A stretch of DNA of 64,000 nucleotides from Chitinophagaceae bacterium. Its GTDB lineage: Bacteria; Bacteroidota; Bacteroidia; Chitinophagales; Chitinophagaceae. The stretch spans positions 31,469-95,468 of the forward strand of contig CANCVE010000006.1 of NCBI GenBank assembly GCA_947381435.1, read 5' to 3'. A program made the position numbers and the translations under genes. This document shows positions 10,575 to 22,100 of this stretch, piece by piece. Numbering within the stretch: the stretch's first letter is position 1; each line of letters begins with the position of its first letter. The notes beneath the pieces were generated by a model. That model was not told the origin of the DNA. It made no database searches and worked only from the letters and a program-made list of their open reading frames with translations.

Positions 10575-10640
10575 GAGTTGGGTTCAAAATGCCCACTTTA
10601 AACCCAACTCCTCATGGTTTAAGCGTCAAACCATGAGGAG
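10575..10640 (-). terminator. two adjoining hairpins downstream of the hydrolase gene
   Basis: Immediately after the stop of the 10654-12345 gene is a perfect 13-bp stem: CTCCTCATGGTTT (10608-10620) with AAACCATGAGGAG (10628-10640). A second perfect 10-bp stem, GAGTTGGGTT (10575-10584) with AACCCAACTC (10601-10610), shares three bases with the first, so the outermost pairs of the two stems compete. Probably the terminator of the hydrolase gene. The rest of the gap to 10440 is plain AT-rich DNA. Confidence 0.65.
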
Positions 10641-10653
10641 TGACCTTTTATTC

Positions 10654-12345
10654 CTATCTATTAACTAAAATTATCCTTTCCACTGGCATTGCTGTCTGCA
10701 CCAAAGGGGCTATTCCCCTCCCCCATTGCCAAGCAACCACCGTAATTTTTATTGGATAGTTTGCCCTTACAGGAAGGCTATCCAATATAAGTGTATTGCC
10801 CTTCATACTTGCTGGCCCCTCTTTTACATAATAATAAACAGGCAACCCAGCAGACGAAGTAGCATTCAATTTTATTTCTTTCGTATTTCCACTAATCGCC
10901 GCTATCTCAGGAAAATCAATTGTCTGTGGTGCGCCTTGGGTATTTTTCTCTGGGAACTTTATTTGTGCTGGCTGCTCGGCATATTTGTATGTTTCATCAC
11001 CATCTTTATAGGCCATCACCTGAATATTTGAGCAGAAACGACTAGTACCAAAATGATCGAAATGGATACGAAAACTATCATCAGCTAATTGCTCGCCACC
11101 ACCGCCCCAGCCGCCAATAAGGCTAAACTTTATTTTGCCCTTGTTGCTATGTGAAAGCGGAATGCCCGAACCCGCCACCCCTTCTGGTGTTTGGGTAAGG
11201 AAGCCAGCCTTTACACCAAAAGTAATTCCATCTGCAGAGGGCTGAAAAGCCAATTCATTAATCCATGAGGCAGGAACGGGTTTATCATATTGATTAAAAC
11301 AAACCCGCTGCTCTTTTTTTCCACCATATAATGCAGGAAATGCATCCACAGCCTTTGCCATTTCTTCGTCCAAATGCCAAAAGGCAAGGGTGTTATCTCC
11401 TTTAAAATCTTTAAATAAAATTGGACCAAAGCGATTATTATCCATGATATGAATATCTGTGAGCCATCCTTTGGTTTCATCGAGCGTATTGAGTACCACT
11501 GGATTAATAGTAGAAGAATTTTCCGCAGGGATACGGTAATGTGCAGCTTTCTGAATAAACATAGCACATAGTTTAGCCAATTTATCATCAAAATTAAAAT
11601 GCCCGACACCAGGCTGAACCACCTCACAAACAAGAGAATGGTTATACTTTGCTCGTAAATCTAACAAATCCCCTCGCAACCAACGCCAGTGTTTGTCCAA
11701 TGGTTCCAATGGATTAGCCCACGATTCATACTCTCCAGAAACAGCCATCACTGGTATGCCTTCTATTCTTGCTTTTGGATCATAATCGGGTGGGTTTACC
11801 ATGGCTGCTGCATGTAGTGTCAATATTCCAAAAACCCGTTGGGGCTTGCAATAGGCGATGCTATATGCACCATTTGCCCCACCAGAATGACCAATTGTGA
11901 ACAATGGCGCAGTAGCCACTTCGGTATATCCAGACACGGCCGCCAAATCATCCAATACCTTTTGTATTTGGGCAAAGGTGTTACCACCTTCCTTGTAATT
12001 AAACTGTGTAAACGGCCCTCTAAAAACCAATACTATACCTATACTTTCCTTTGTGCACGCCTCCCTTATTTGTTTATTAGCACAAAAAAGGTCTTCTAAT
12101 ATAACCTGATTGGCAAAAATAAGTCCCCTCACCTGCTTACAGTTTGGCGGCACCCATAGGAACGCCCTTGATTCTTTGTCTTTTCCATTAAGCGCTACAG
12201 ACCATTGATAGATGGCAGCTTGGGTATAAGGCTCTCTCTTTTCATGTGACGGTGCTACTATGGGAGTGATTTGTGCATAGGTGCTAGTAAATGAAGCGGC
12301 AAAATAGACTATTGCCCCTAAACAAATCAGTACCCAATTTTTCAT
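10654..12345 (-). CDS. secreted alpha/beta hydrolase (esterase-like)
   Basis: Exported 563-aa protein with signal peptide MKNWVLICLGAIVYFAASFTS ending at TYAQ. Residues about 60-270 form an alpha/beta-hydrolase domain with nucleophile elbow GHSGGANGAYS near residue 150. The probable acid and His lie in VMAVSGEYESW and PGVGHFNF. The remaining ~290 residues are beta-rich and end in a small Ig-like domain (about 480-563). Similar layouts occur in polysaccharide de-acetylating and PHB-depolymerase-like esterases, so removal of acetyl or feruloyl groups from plant polymers is a reasonable inference from its neighbours. It is transcribed with the other minus-strand enzymes but separated from the 8298 gene by strong hairpins, which suggests its own transcription unit. 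Confidence 0.7.
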   Translation of the reverse strand: MKNWVLICLGAIVYFAASFTSTYAQITPIVAPSHEKREPYTQAAIYQWSVALNGKDKESRAFLWVPPNCKQVRGLIFANQVILEDLFCANKQIREACTKESIGIVLVFRGPFTQFNYKEGGNTFAQIQKVLDDLAAVSGYTEVATAPLFTIGHSGGANGAYSIAYCKPQRVFGILTLHAAAMVNPPDYDPKARIEGIPVMAVSGEYESWANPLEPLDKHWRWLRGDLLDLRAKYNHSLVCEVVQPGVGHFNFDDKLAKLCAMFIQKAAHYRIPAENSSTINPVVLNTLDETKGWLTDIHIMDNNRFGPILFKDFKGDNTLAFWHLDEEMAKAVDAFPALYGGKKEQRVCFNQYDKPVPASWINELAFQPSADGITFGVKAGFLTQTPEGVAGSGIPLSHSNKGKIKFSLIGGWGGGGEQLADDSFRIHFDHFGTSRFCSNIQVMAYKDGDETYKYAEQPAQIKFPEKNTQGAPQTIDFPEIAAISGNTKEIKLNATSSAGLPVYYYVKEGPASMKGNTLILDSLPVRANYPIKITVVAWQWGRGIAPLVQTAMPVERIILVNR

Positions 12346-12562
12346 AGTGTTTACAATATTTAAATAATTACTTTGTCAACCTTATTGAAACCAAACATTG
12401 CTTTATTCATAAAACAATCCCCCGAAGCCATTATTAGACAAGGGGGGATATGTTTAATTCGTTATGTTGGTTACTATAATTACAACCAAAACTCTAAGCT
12501 ATAGCGGAGAAAAACTTTAAAAGCAACGAACCTTTTTAATCATTACAAATAATCAATGTTCT
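12346..12562. other. intergenic stretch with a short hairpin
   Basis: AT-rich spacer between the 12563 gene and the start of the hydrolase gene at 12345. The only structure seen is TCCCCC (12418-12423) facing GGGGGGA (12442-12448), a 6-bp G/C stem with an 18-base loop. No open frame of note. Confidence 0.4.
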
Positions 12563-12811
12563 TTAGTTGAGCTTTAATGCTGAATTCTTTTTAGATGCAT
12601 AAGCAATTCCACTTGCCGCTAAAATCAAACTCATGCCGCCATCAAAAGGAACAACAGGACCACCATCTCCACTCGGACCATTGCCGGGAGAACCTGGTCC
12701 ACCAATACCTGGATCGTCGGCAGGGCTTTGTGCATTAACGGTTGTATTTACACAGAGGCTAAGCATTAAAGCTAAACCAAATATCCCCAGTCTTTTTGCT
12801 ATTGTAAGCAT
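12563..12811 (-). CDS. small exported protein with PID-CTERM-like tail
   Basis: An 82-aa protein. A Sec signal peptide (about residues 1-27, ending VNAQ) is followed by a Gly/Pro/Asp-rich linker (residues 28-52: repeated GPGSPGNGPSGDGGP-like motifs) and then VPFDGGMSLILAASG, a short hydrophobic segment and the basic tail YASKKNSALKLN. The VP(I/F)DGG-hydrophobic-basic pattern matches the PID-CTERM sorting signal described for short Bacteroidota proteins. Function unknown; a surface or membrane-anchored small protein is the natural inference. A 21-bp tandem array lies 75-214 bp upstream of its start. Confidence 0.7.
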   Translation of the reverse strand: MLTIAKRLGIFGLALMLSLCVNTTVNAQSPADDPGIGGPGSPGNGPSGDGGPVVPFDGGMSLILAASGIAYASKKNSALKLN

Positions 12812-12885
12812 TGTAATTATTATTAATGTTGATTAAAAATGACTGTATCAATAATTCCATAGCCCAAATTGAAGATAAAAACGAC

Positions 12886-13025
12886 TTCTTTGAAGGGCTA
12901 AAAGAACACTTTCAAGAGCTAAAAAAACACTTTCAAGAGCTGAAAGAACTCTTTCAAGAGCTGAAAGAACACTTTGAAGAGCTAAAAGAACTCTTTGAAG
13001 AGCTGAAAGAACTCTTTGAAGAGTC
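12886..13025. repeat. tandem array, about 6.5 units of 21 bp
   Basis: Units follow CTCTTTGAAGAGCTGAAAGAA, with C/G and A/C variants at a few positions and TTCTTT/AAAGAA dyad symmetry within the unit. On the plus strand one frame (ATG at 12826, stop at 13113) reads as a heptad-like coiled coil (ELKELFE repeated), but the flanking residues look random. Arrays of the same period elsewhere in the window do not encode plausible proteins, so I treat it as non-coding. Lies between the giant gene's 3' end and the 12563-12811 gene's 5' end. Confidence 0.85.
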
Positions 13026-13106
13026 CAATGTTCTCAGTGGAGCGTTCAATGAACCACTTTTGTTGCCTTTTCTATCTTCTAAAAAGAACTTCCAGTTGTT
13101 AAAGCC

Positions 13107-13136
13107 GGGTTGACAACTCTTGCTAGTTATCAACCC
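13107..13136 (-). terminator. hairpin after the 13163 giant gene
   Basis: GGGTTGA (13107-13113) plus AACT pairs with AGTT plus TCAACCC (13130-13136), with one C-A mismatch and a 6-base loop. It sits about 25 bp past the stop of the minus-strand giant gene. A modest T-run follows on that strand. Confidence 0.5.
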
Positions 13137-13162
13137 AATACTATAACGTGCCTCTCACTTAT

Positions 13163-16100
13163 CTAAGGTTGAACTGATAAATTTGATTGATAAACAGCCT
13201 GACCATTTGCATCTCTTACAGTTACACTATAAGTTCCTGCTGCTATGGTACTGTTAACTGTCAATGCATGACTACCGTTGCCACCTGCATGGCTGATAGC
13301 AACTTCTTGAACTCTTTGTCCTAATACATTATTAATAACAACGGTATAATTACCAGCCGCTACATTAGTCAAACTAACATTTACCACTTTCGTTCCCTTC
13401 AAAGGATTAGGGTAAAGGCTGTAAGACGGTAAACGGTTATCGGAAGACACTTTAACAATGTTACTATAGCTAACTGTTCCTACTTCGCTAATTGCCTTGA
13501 TACGATAGTAATTGGTTGCGGCACTGATGTTATTATCAGAAGTATTATAGCTAGCTATAGATGTATTCTTTGCATTTACCTGACCAATCTTAACGAAGCT
13601 CTTAGCATCGGTAGATTTCTCTACTTCAAATCTAGAAACTCCCTTCTCTCCTACTGTGTTCCAACTGACATTGGCAATCTTATTGTTTAAAGTTGCAGTT
13701 GCTACTATGCTGTTTACTGCCAAGGTGGTTGCTTTGAAAACAATGCTGAACCTGTTTGAATAAGTTGCAGCTATCGAAGTATCTACTGTAAAATTAATTG
13801 TATCTATACCAGTTGATAACGACTTGATAACACCTCTATAGCTATCTTTCAACATTGGCACGAATCCATTAATTTCATATACACTTGCATTAATTACCAA
13901 TTTATAGTTCTTACCACTCAACTTACTCAAGGCAATCGGCAATACATCACTAGCGGTGGCTGGTAATCTACCATCAATACTCAAGTTTTTACCCTTATCA
14001 GAGATGAACAAATTATCGTTTGCACCCGTAAACTTTAACGCATCTTGTGGTCCATAAAAGGTATTACCGAAGCTAGCTGCAAAAGCAATAGCTGCTCCAT
14101 CCTTACGGGCATAAAAAGTAACACTATCCTCTTTCATTAAAGAAAGATAAATCTTACTCATTGGTTTACTTACCCCAAAAACAGAAGTCTTAGTAGAATT
14201 TACAGCTTTACAATTTTCTGTAAACACAACACTTGGGCTTGCTGAACTACTCTGTACAAAGAACGCTTGGCCCGGTTGTATGTAACCCGCTGCATTATTT
14301 GTAGTTCCGTTAAATGAACCTGGATATGTTGAACCTCCTACAGTTGCACTACCAGTAATAGCATTGAAAGCAATATACTTACCAGAAGCACTAGCCGTAG
14401 GATCGAGATACCAATAGCTACCATTTACATTGCTCGAGTTACCAAACACTGTGTTTGTATTTCCTGTTTGTGTTCCAGTTACACCAGTTCCCCAAAGTAC
14501 TGGACATACATAAGGATTAGCAATCATACTGAATCCATTTGTAGTTGAAGCAGTAAGACCATTTGTAGAAAGCAAAGTTGCTGCACTTCCATTAACTGTA
14601 GCTGTAACACCACTAGGATCGTAAGTTACATCGCCATAAACAAGGTTTCCAGTGGCTCGAAGTTTGGTATCATTTACCATTCTTAACCCAATATTATAAT
14701 AGTCAACAATTGGTGTAGTAGCCAAATTAAAACTTCTATCACCTCTAACCAGTACCCTATATCCACTAAAGGCATCTAGTGTAGTGGTTTTAGTATTGGC
14801 AATGGCGTTAAACCCAGCATTATATGCAGAGCCATTAGTATAACTATACGCAGAAACATTGCCGTTAATACTGTAATCTAAACCATTGGCATCTGGTGCA
14901 GGTTGTGAGTTGTAGAAACCACCAGAATTGGCATGTAACGCTGTTGTACCTGTTATAAAGATTCCTGACCCACTAGTTAATGAACCGTTTTCTTGCCAGT
15001 TTAAGAACATGCTTCCCGCATTATAAACTTCAGGAGCAATATCACGATAGCCACGGAAACCAGCAGGTATAAATCGTTCTACCTGAACAGTACCTTGTAA
15101 TGATCCCAAAACCTTGTCAACAATTGCAGTATTTGAAATAGAAGTTGATTTTAAAATAAGTCTATTTGTACCTGTATTAAAGTTTCCGTTCGAAATAGTT
15201 AAAACCCCTGTAAGAGATTGTGCTCCTCCAGTGATAGTAGCCCCTAAACTATTGTTCAGAGTCAGATTAGTTATTGATCCATTTCCAGAGATCGTTTGAG
15301 CAGCAGTACCTACTAAATTGGTATTACCAGTACTAGTAATTGAGCTATTGTTTGTAAGAGTACTAAATAAATTGGTAGTACCAGAACCTGTAATTGTGCC
15401 ATTGTTTGTAAGTGCTCCAACTAAATTAAATGTTCCATTATTTGTAACTGTACCTCCAGAATTTACTGTCATAGTAGTAGGAGAATAGAATGTCTTACCG
15501 GAAGGAATAGTCACTTTACCGTTGTAGGCACCATTATTCAAGTTAAATACTGGATAGAATGACAAGCTACTTGAAGTTGAACTTGTTGCTGCTGATGAAA
15601 TAGTAATTGAACCAGTACCGATTGTACTGATAGTAGCACCAGTTGGAATTCCAGAGCCAATAACAATCATTCCAATATCCAACCCAGTTGTTGGACATGT
15701 AACAGTGGTACTAGCAGAAACTAGTGTAGCACTAACATTCAATACAGGTGATAATGATCCTGATAGATTAATGTTATTACCAATTGAAGCTGCAGAGGTA
15801 GTATGGTTAATAGTAAGATTACCAGGAATTGTAATTGTACCTCCACTTGCAAATGCTATATTATTAGTTGTCCTTGTACCTCCAATACTTAAGCTGTAAT
15901 AATTAAAGACAGGGATAGTCTGTGTATTAGAATTACTGAAAGTAATTGTTCCTGCAGTTACACCAGTAGTGTTATTCGGTGTAAATATGTTCTGCACAGT
16001 CATACCGCTACCTGCTTGCATGTTAGTGTTAGTGCCAAATGATACATTATAGAATCTCATGTTTGCACAAGCAGGTAAAACCTGATTTGTACCAGTAAAA

Positions 16101-19100
16101 TTGACTGTTGTTAAAGTAGCTAGCACGAAATTATTAGTTGGTGACATTCTGAATGTTCCTGAAATATTAAACACTGCAGTGGAAGATGAACCGCCAATTC
16201 CATCCAATTGTATCGAGTGACCAGTTACTCCATTATCAACGTCTAAGTTATAGTAAGTACCAGGAACTAAACGGTTATTTATCGGACCTCCATAAACAAC
16301 GCTTCCTCCCCATGTCTTATTTGCAGGATATTGATAACCTCCTGCACCATTACTCATAGTCAATAATGTCCCTTGTATTCCACTTGGATTAATAGTGGAT
16401 GCAGAAGCAATACCAAAAGTTGAGATATTTAAGGTATGACCACTACCAATTAACAAGGCACCATTAACTGTAATTACACCACTTGTCGTATTTGTTCCAC
16501 TTGTACCGGCACTATTCAATGTGCCATTGTAAGTACCTGCCATCACTGTCTGTGTACCAGATGCGTTGTTATAAGTAACTCCAAAATTCCAAGTTCTGCC
16601 TGTTGGTATCGGTGTAGAAGTAGTATTTTGTGTTTTAAGCGTACCAGTTCCAGTACCACCACCGTTTGAAGTAGTGAGTGAAGAACCTGTTAATTGATTG
16701 CTAACCAAATCTAAAGTAGCACCATCATTTATTTGTAAAGAGGTATTGACTAATAATGCTCCAGCAGCTGTAGAAATGATTCCATTACTGTTTGCAACAA
16801 TTAAGTTGGTAAACGTAAATGCAGGAACACTTTGGGCAGAGCTGCCATTAAAGCTAAATGTATTGCTAGTAACTACATAAGAACCCGATGTAAGTGTACC
16901 CGGAGTAAATGTTCCAGCTACACTTATAGTTCCACCACTTATCAATGTTACATTACTACCAGTTCTTGCAGCAACAGTAAGGTTATTGTAAGCGCCTGCC
17001 ACTACCGTCTGAGCACCTGTTCCAGTATAATTTACGGAACCAGCCCAAGTTACTCCAGAAGGTATTGGGGTAGTAGAATTTGCACCTGCAAGTAATGTTC
17101 CTGAACCCAACTGTTGAGTCATTGCACCACTTAGGATATTAGTTCCCATATCTAATGTTGATCCAGATGCTATGGTCAATTGACCATTTACTGTTAAAGC
17201 CCCTGGCGCAGTATTAGATGAAGCATTGTTGATAGTCAGATTATAATATGTACTAGAAACAGGTGTAGGTATTGTTTGAGCAATAGTGCCATTAAACACT
17301 ACGGTTCCAGCAGAAGCAGTTAGTGTTCCTGTGTTTGTAAATGTGCCCTTAATAGTCAAAGTTCCGCCAGAGGCCATAGAAATTGATCCTGCATTGGTTA
17401 GTGCAGTATTAACAGTTAATGAACCTGATGCACCATAAGTAATACTCGAACCACTCACCACAGTCACATTAGTAGGCGTTTTGGTAACTGTACCATTAAT
17501 GGTAATTGCATGTCTTACAAACACATTTGCACTTGCTACAGGCACAACATTTCCCAACCATGTAGTAGTAGTATTCCAATCAGATGCTGCATTGGTAACA
17601 TAACCAAGTACTGTAAATGAAGTATTATCTGATTGTGCACCATCAGTAACTACCAAATTACCTGACGCAGCACTTGCTGCAGGAACTTTGGCTGTTAATT
17701 GAGTCGTTGTATGTGTAAGAACGGTTGCGGCGGCTCCGTTGATAGTAACGGTAGTACTACCTGTAAAACCATTTCCGTTGATAGTTATTGTTTGTCCATA
17801 ATAACCAGTTGCTGTAGCCTGTCCTGCGAATGTAGGGCTTGAAGCGGCAACTGCTCCTAATGAAACACCAGGTATTAAACCTACTGCAAAGTATTGTGTA
17901 GCACCAGTACCTATTGTTGCAGTACTAGTTACTGTACCAGAGGAAGATGAACCTCCTTTACTAGTATAAGTTCCACCTGTGCTACGTGCTACTACACTAC
18001 TATTAGCTACAGAAGCACTTGTTAACGCTACGTTTCCAACTCCGGTGTAATTACCAGTTGTATTTAACGACCAATATTCGCCGTTCACTGCAGATAAAGT
18101 ACCATCTACACCTCCGGTGCTTCCAGCATCAAAAGCCTCAACTTTTGCCGAAACTGTACCACTACCTGTAGTAGGGTTAACTAAAGCAAATTTCAAGTAC
18201 GTTCCATTCTTACCAACAGGGTAAGTATAAGTAGCCGCACTTGAGAAATTAGAAGGCAAATTCCATTTCAATGGCCCTTCTACATACGAGCTGCTATTAC
18301 CGCCACTTACGCCACTATTTGAAGTGTTGGTTATGGTTAGTAAATTAGAACTTGTACTTGTTAGTACACCATTTGTAAGTGTGAGAATATTACTAACGCT
18401 AACAGGACTACTTAAGGTAACACCTGCAGCATCATTAACTTGCAAATTATAGAAAGTTTCTGGGGTTGTAATTGAAGACGCTGAACTACCTCCAAATATT
18501 ACTGTATTCGAACCAGGTGTAAATGCTCCGTTATTTGCCCAGTTACCATTTACTTGTATATCACCTCCCAAAGCAAGTGTACCATTCGTTATAGTCAAAT
18601 CTCCAACTACAGTTCTTAATATACCAGGGGTAGTAACTGTTCCACTTACAGCGTCAATCGTAACTGTTTGAGGAACACCGCTTCCCAATGTACCACCTGC
18701 TATCCACTCATTACCAACTGTTGCAGTGGCCTTGTAAACTAATGAAGAAGTACCAGAATAAACTGGAGAAGCAGTAACACTTCCACCATTTATTTGCAAA
18801 ACACCGTTTTGAGTAAGCCCACCAGTATTTGTGTAAGTTGATCCTAATGATAGGGTTGCACCATTACTAATAGTAGCTAATCCACTAGCTGTAGTAGCAG
18901 CATTAATATTCAGTGTACCACTAGTAACGTTTAGTATTTGATGCGTAAATGGTGAGGAAATAGTAGAACTGCCACTACCATTTAAATTTAATGTGTTACC
19001 TGATGTGGTAAAACTAACTGCACCAGTTTGACTAGTACTAAAAAAACCAGCTACATTTATTGTTCCGCTAGGTAAAGTAATAATTGGGGTTCCAGACCTT

Positions 19101-22100
19101 GTTCCAGCAATTGTTAGATTATTGTAATTGAATAACAATACACTTTGCGCACCTGTACCATTATAGCTAATTGTACTTCCTGTTGTTACAAGAGCAGCAG
19201 GTGAAGTGTAGGTAGCCGAATTGGTAAAGGTTCCAGCAATCCCTATTGTACCACTACTTGCCAATGTAACGTTACCACTCCTACTAGTACCACTAATAGT
19301 CAGGTTATTGTAGTTGAAGGCAGGAACAGTTTGTGCATGTGTACCGGTAAAGTTAATTGTACCTTGTGTAGCACCTGCTACACCATTTGTATTAAAATTA
19401 TTCTGAATAGAAACTGAACCAGTAGGGAAGGTAGTTCCTGTTCCTAGTGTTAGATTATAGAAATTGGTATTACCAGGTACAGATTGACTGCTACCATTGA
19501 ATATTACAGTTGTAAAATTCGGAGTAGAAATTGAACTACTAGCGTTGTTTAAAGTAACAGTTCCATTGAATGTATAAGTAGCACTAGAGTTGGCTACATT
19601 ATCCATTACAATGCCATTATTAATACCAAAGTCTAAATTCACATTATTAAAAGTACCCGGAGTAATACGCGTATTGTTTGTGGTAGGGGCATAATACTCT
19701 AAAGTACCTCCCCAAGTAAGGTTAGCAGGGAAAGGATACTGATAAGCAGTGGTGCTGTTGGTACCGCTACGTATAGTTCCATTAGTAGATGATGTATTCA
19801 ATGTACCAGTGGAAAAAATACCTGTAGTAGCCAAATCAAGTGTTGCACCAGAATTTACTATCAAAGTACCGCCACCACTATTGTTACCCATATAAACTTG
19901 TCCACCGTTTAATAAGAATGTTCCGCTATTAATATTTAAGGTACCACTACAAGCCCTTCCAGAATTATTCACACTTGTTATGGTGTTACCACTACCTGCA
20001 TCTACAGTTACATTAGGTGGTATGCCTAATCCTACTGAAGGAATGGCAACTACCGATGCTGTAGTAGTACTAGTACCTGTAACTGTACAACCCGTAGTAG
20101 TATAACCAGATCCTCCTGAAGTTACAGTTACACCAAAAACACCCAAACTAGCAGTTGCAGATGTTAATGAACCTCCACCTCCAGTTACATTAACGGTAGG
20201 AACAGAGGTGTATCCAGAACCATTGCTCGTAACTGAAATGCTTAATACCCCAGCTTTTATATAAGCTACGGCTGTAGCACCAGAACCGCCGCCGCCTGTA
20301 ATGCTTACAGATGGTATACTTGTGTAGCCCGAAGAACCTACTACGGCAATTGTTGCTACACCCAAACTTGCAGTAGCAGTTAAACCTGTACCACCAGTGC
20401 CAGTAATGGTTGGTACGGAGGTATAGCCACTACCAGGAGCAAGTATTGATATGGTATTGATGGCACCAGTTCTAAAGTTTGCCCATTCGTTTCCTACTGT
20501 TCTAGGTCCAGCCTTGTACACCAATGTAGCACTGCTACCATAAGTAGGCGCTGAACTAAGTGAACTAGTTGTAGTATTTAAAACTAAGTTGTTATTGATT
20601 GTTGGAGAACTTGGCGTAGAAGAAACGGTTAAAGTACCATTGAGTGTAATATTATAAAATGAAGGTGTAGTTCCAGTAATAGTACCTGTACCACCAAATA
20701 TAACAGTACCAACTCCAGCTGTAAACGTGCCTGAATTTGCAAAGCTAGCACCACTTGATAGTGTTAGTGTACCACCCGAAGTTTGATTGATAGTACCACT
20801 ATTACTTAATGAAGTTGTAATGGTTATAGAACCAGATGCACCAAAAGTAAGACTACTGCCCGATTGTACAGTAAGCGTACCAGGATTGTTGGTAGCTGTA
20901 GCAGCTAAAGTAACCGCATTATTTACTGCAACTGTTGCCCCGCTTGATGGCACATTACCACCTAACCAAGTTGAACCTGTATTCCAATCTGTAGAAGCGT
21001 TAGAAACAAAACCTGTAACTGTAAATGCAGATGATTTTGGTGTTACACCATCAGTTATTACAACATTACCACTCAATGCAGCATCAGAAGGAACATTTAC
21101 TGTAATTAATGTTGATGATTGAGATACAAAAGATGCAGCCGCAATACTTGCAGAACCATTAACTGTCAAAGAAGTAACAGTATTTAACCCCGAACCATTA
21201 ATGCTGATTGTTTGTCCATAATAAGCTGCTGCCAATCCTCCATTTTGAAATGAGTAGGCAGACGTTGGTACTATGGAAGTGATACCATAAGCCTGTGGCA
21301 AAATACCTAAAGCAAAAAATTGATTTGAAGAAGTAATTGGTGAACTACTCATTAAAACAGAATTGCTTAGAGCGCCTGCTCCTATTGAAGAATAAGTACC
21401 AGCTTGAGTACCAGATGTTCCAATAGTATTATTGTTAGATCCTGAAGCTGTTGCACTTGATAGTGCAATATTATCAGCACCACTAAAACTGCCAGTATAA
21501 GCTAAACTCCAGTATTCAGAAGTGTTTATAGAAGCTAAAGATGCATCTATTGAACCTCCAGTTAGAGATTGAAACGCAGTAGCAGTTATTGTTGTTGCAG
21601 AACCTCCAGTTGTTGGATTAACTAAACTAAGTCCATAATAATAATCAGTTCCACCAGTAAATAATCCTATAGGAAATACTAATGTAGAGGGCGTACTATA
21701 GCTTGCCGGCAAACTCCACCTGAATGGTCCATTTATGTAAGATGTAGTGCTTGCAGTAGAAACTGTAGCACCAGATGACGCAATTAATATATTAGTAGCA
21801 GTTGTTGTTACTCGTCCAGAGGTGAGTGTCAATGTTCCTGCTACAGTAACTGGCATACTCAATGTAACACCAGCACTATTAGCAATTGTAAGGTTATTCA
21901 CACCACCAGGGTTTGGATAAGTAAAGTTATTTATGGTTTGTGCAGAGGTACCTGAATAAACTACAGTAGCAGAAGCATTAGAAGCATTGATGCTTCCTGC
22001 GGCAATACCACTTGTAATGTTTACTGCTCCCTTCAAGGTAAGTGTATTAGCTCCAACTGTAAGCACTGTAGTACCATTGCCAAATGAAAGTGTACCACCA

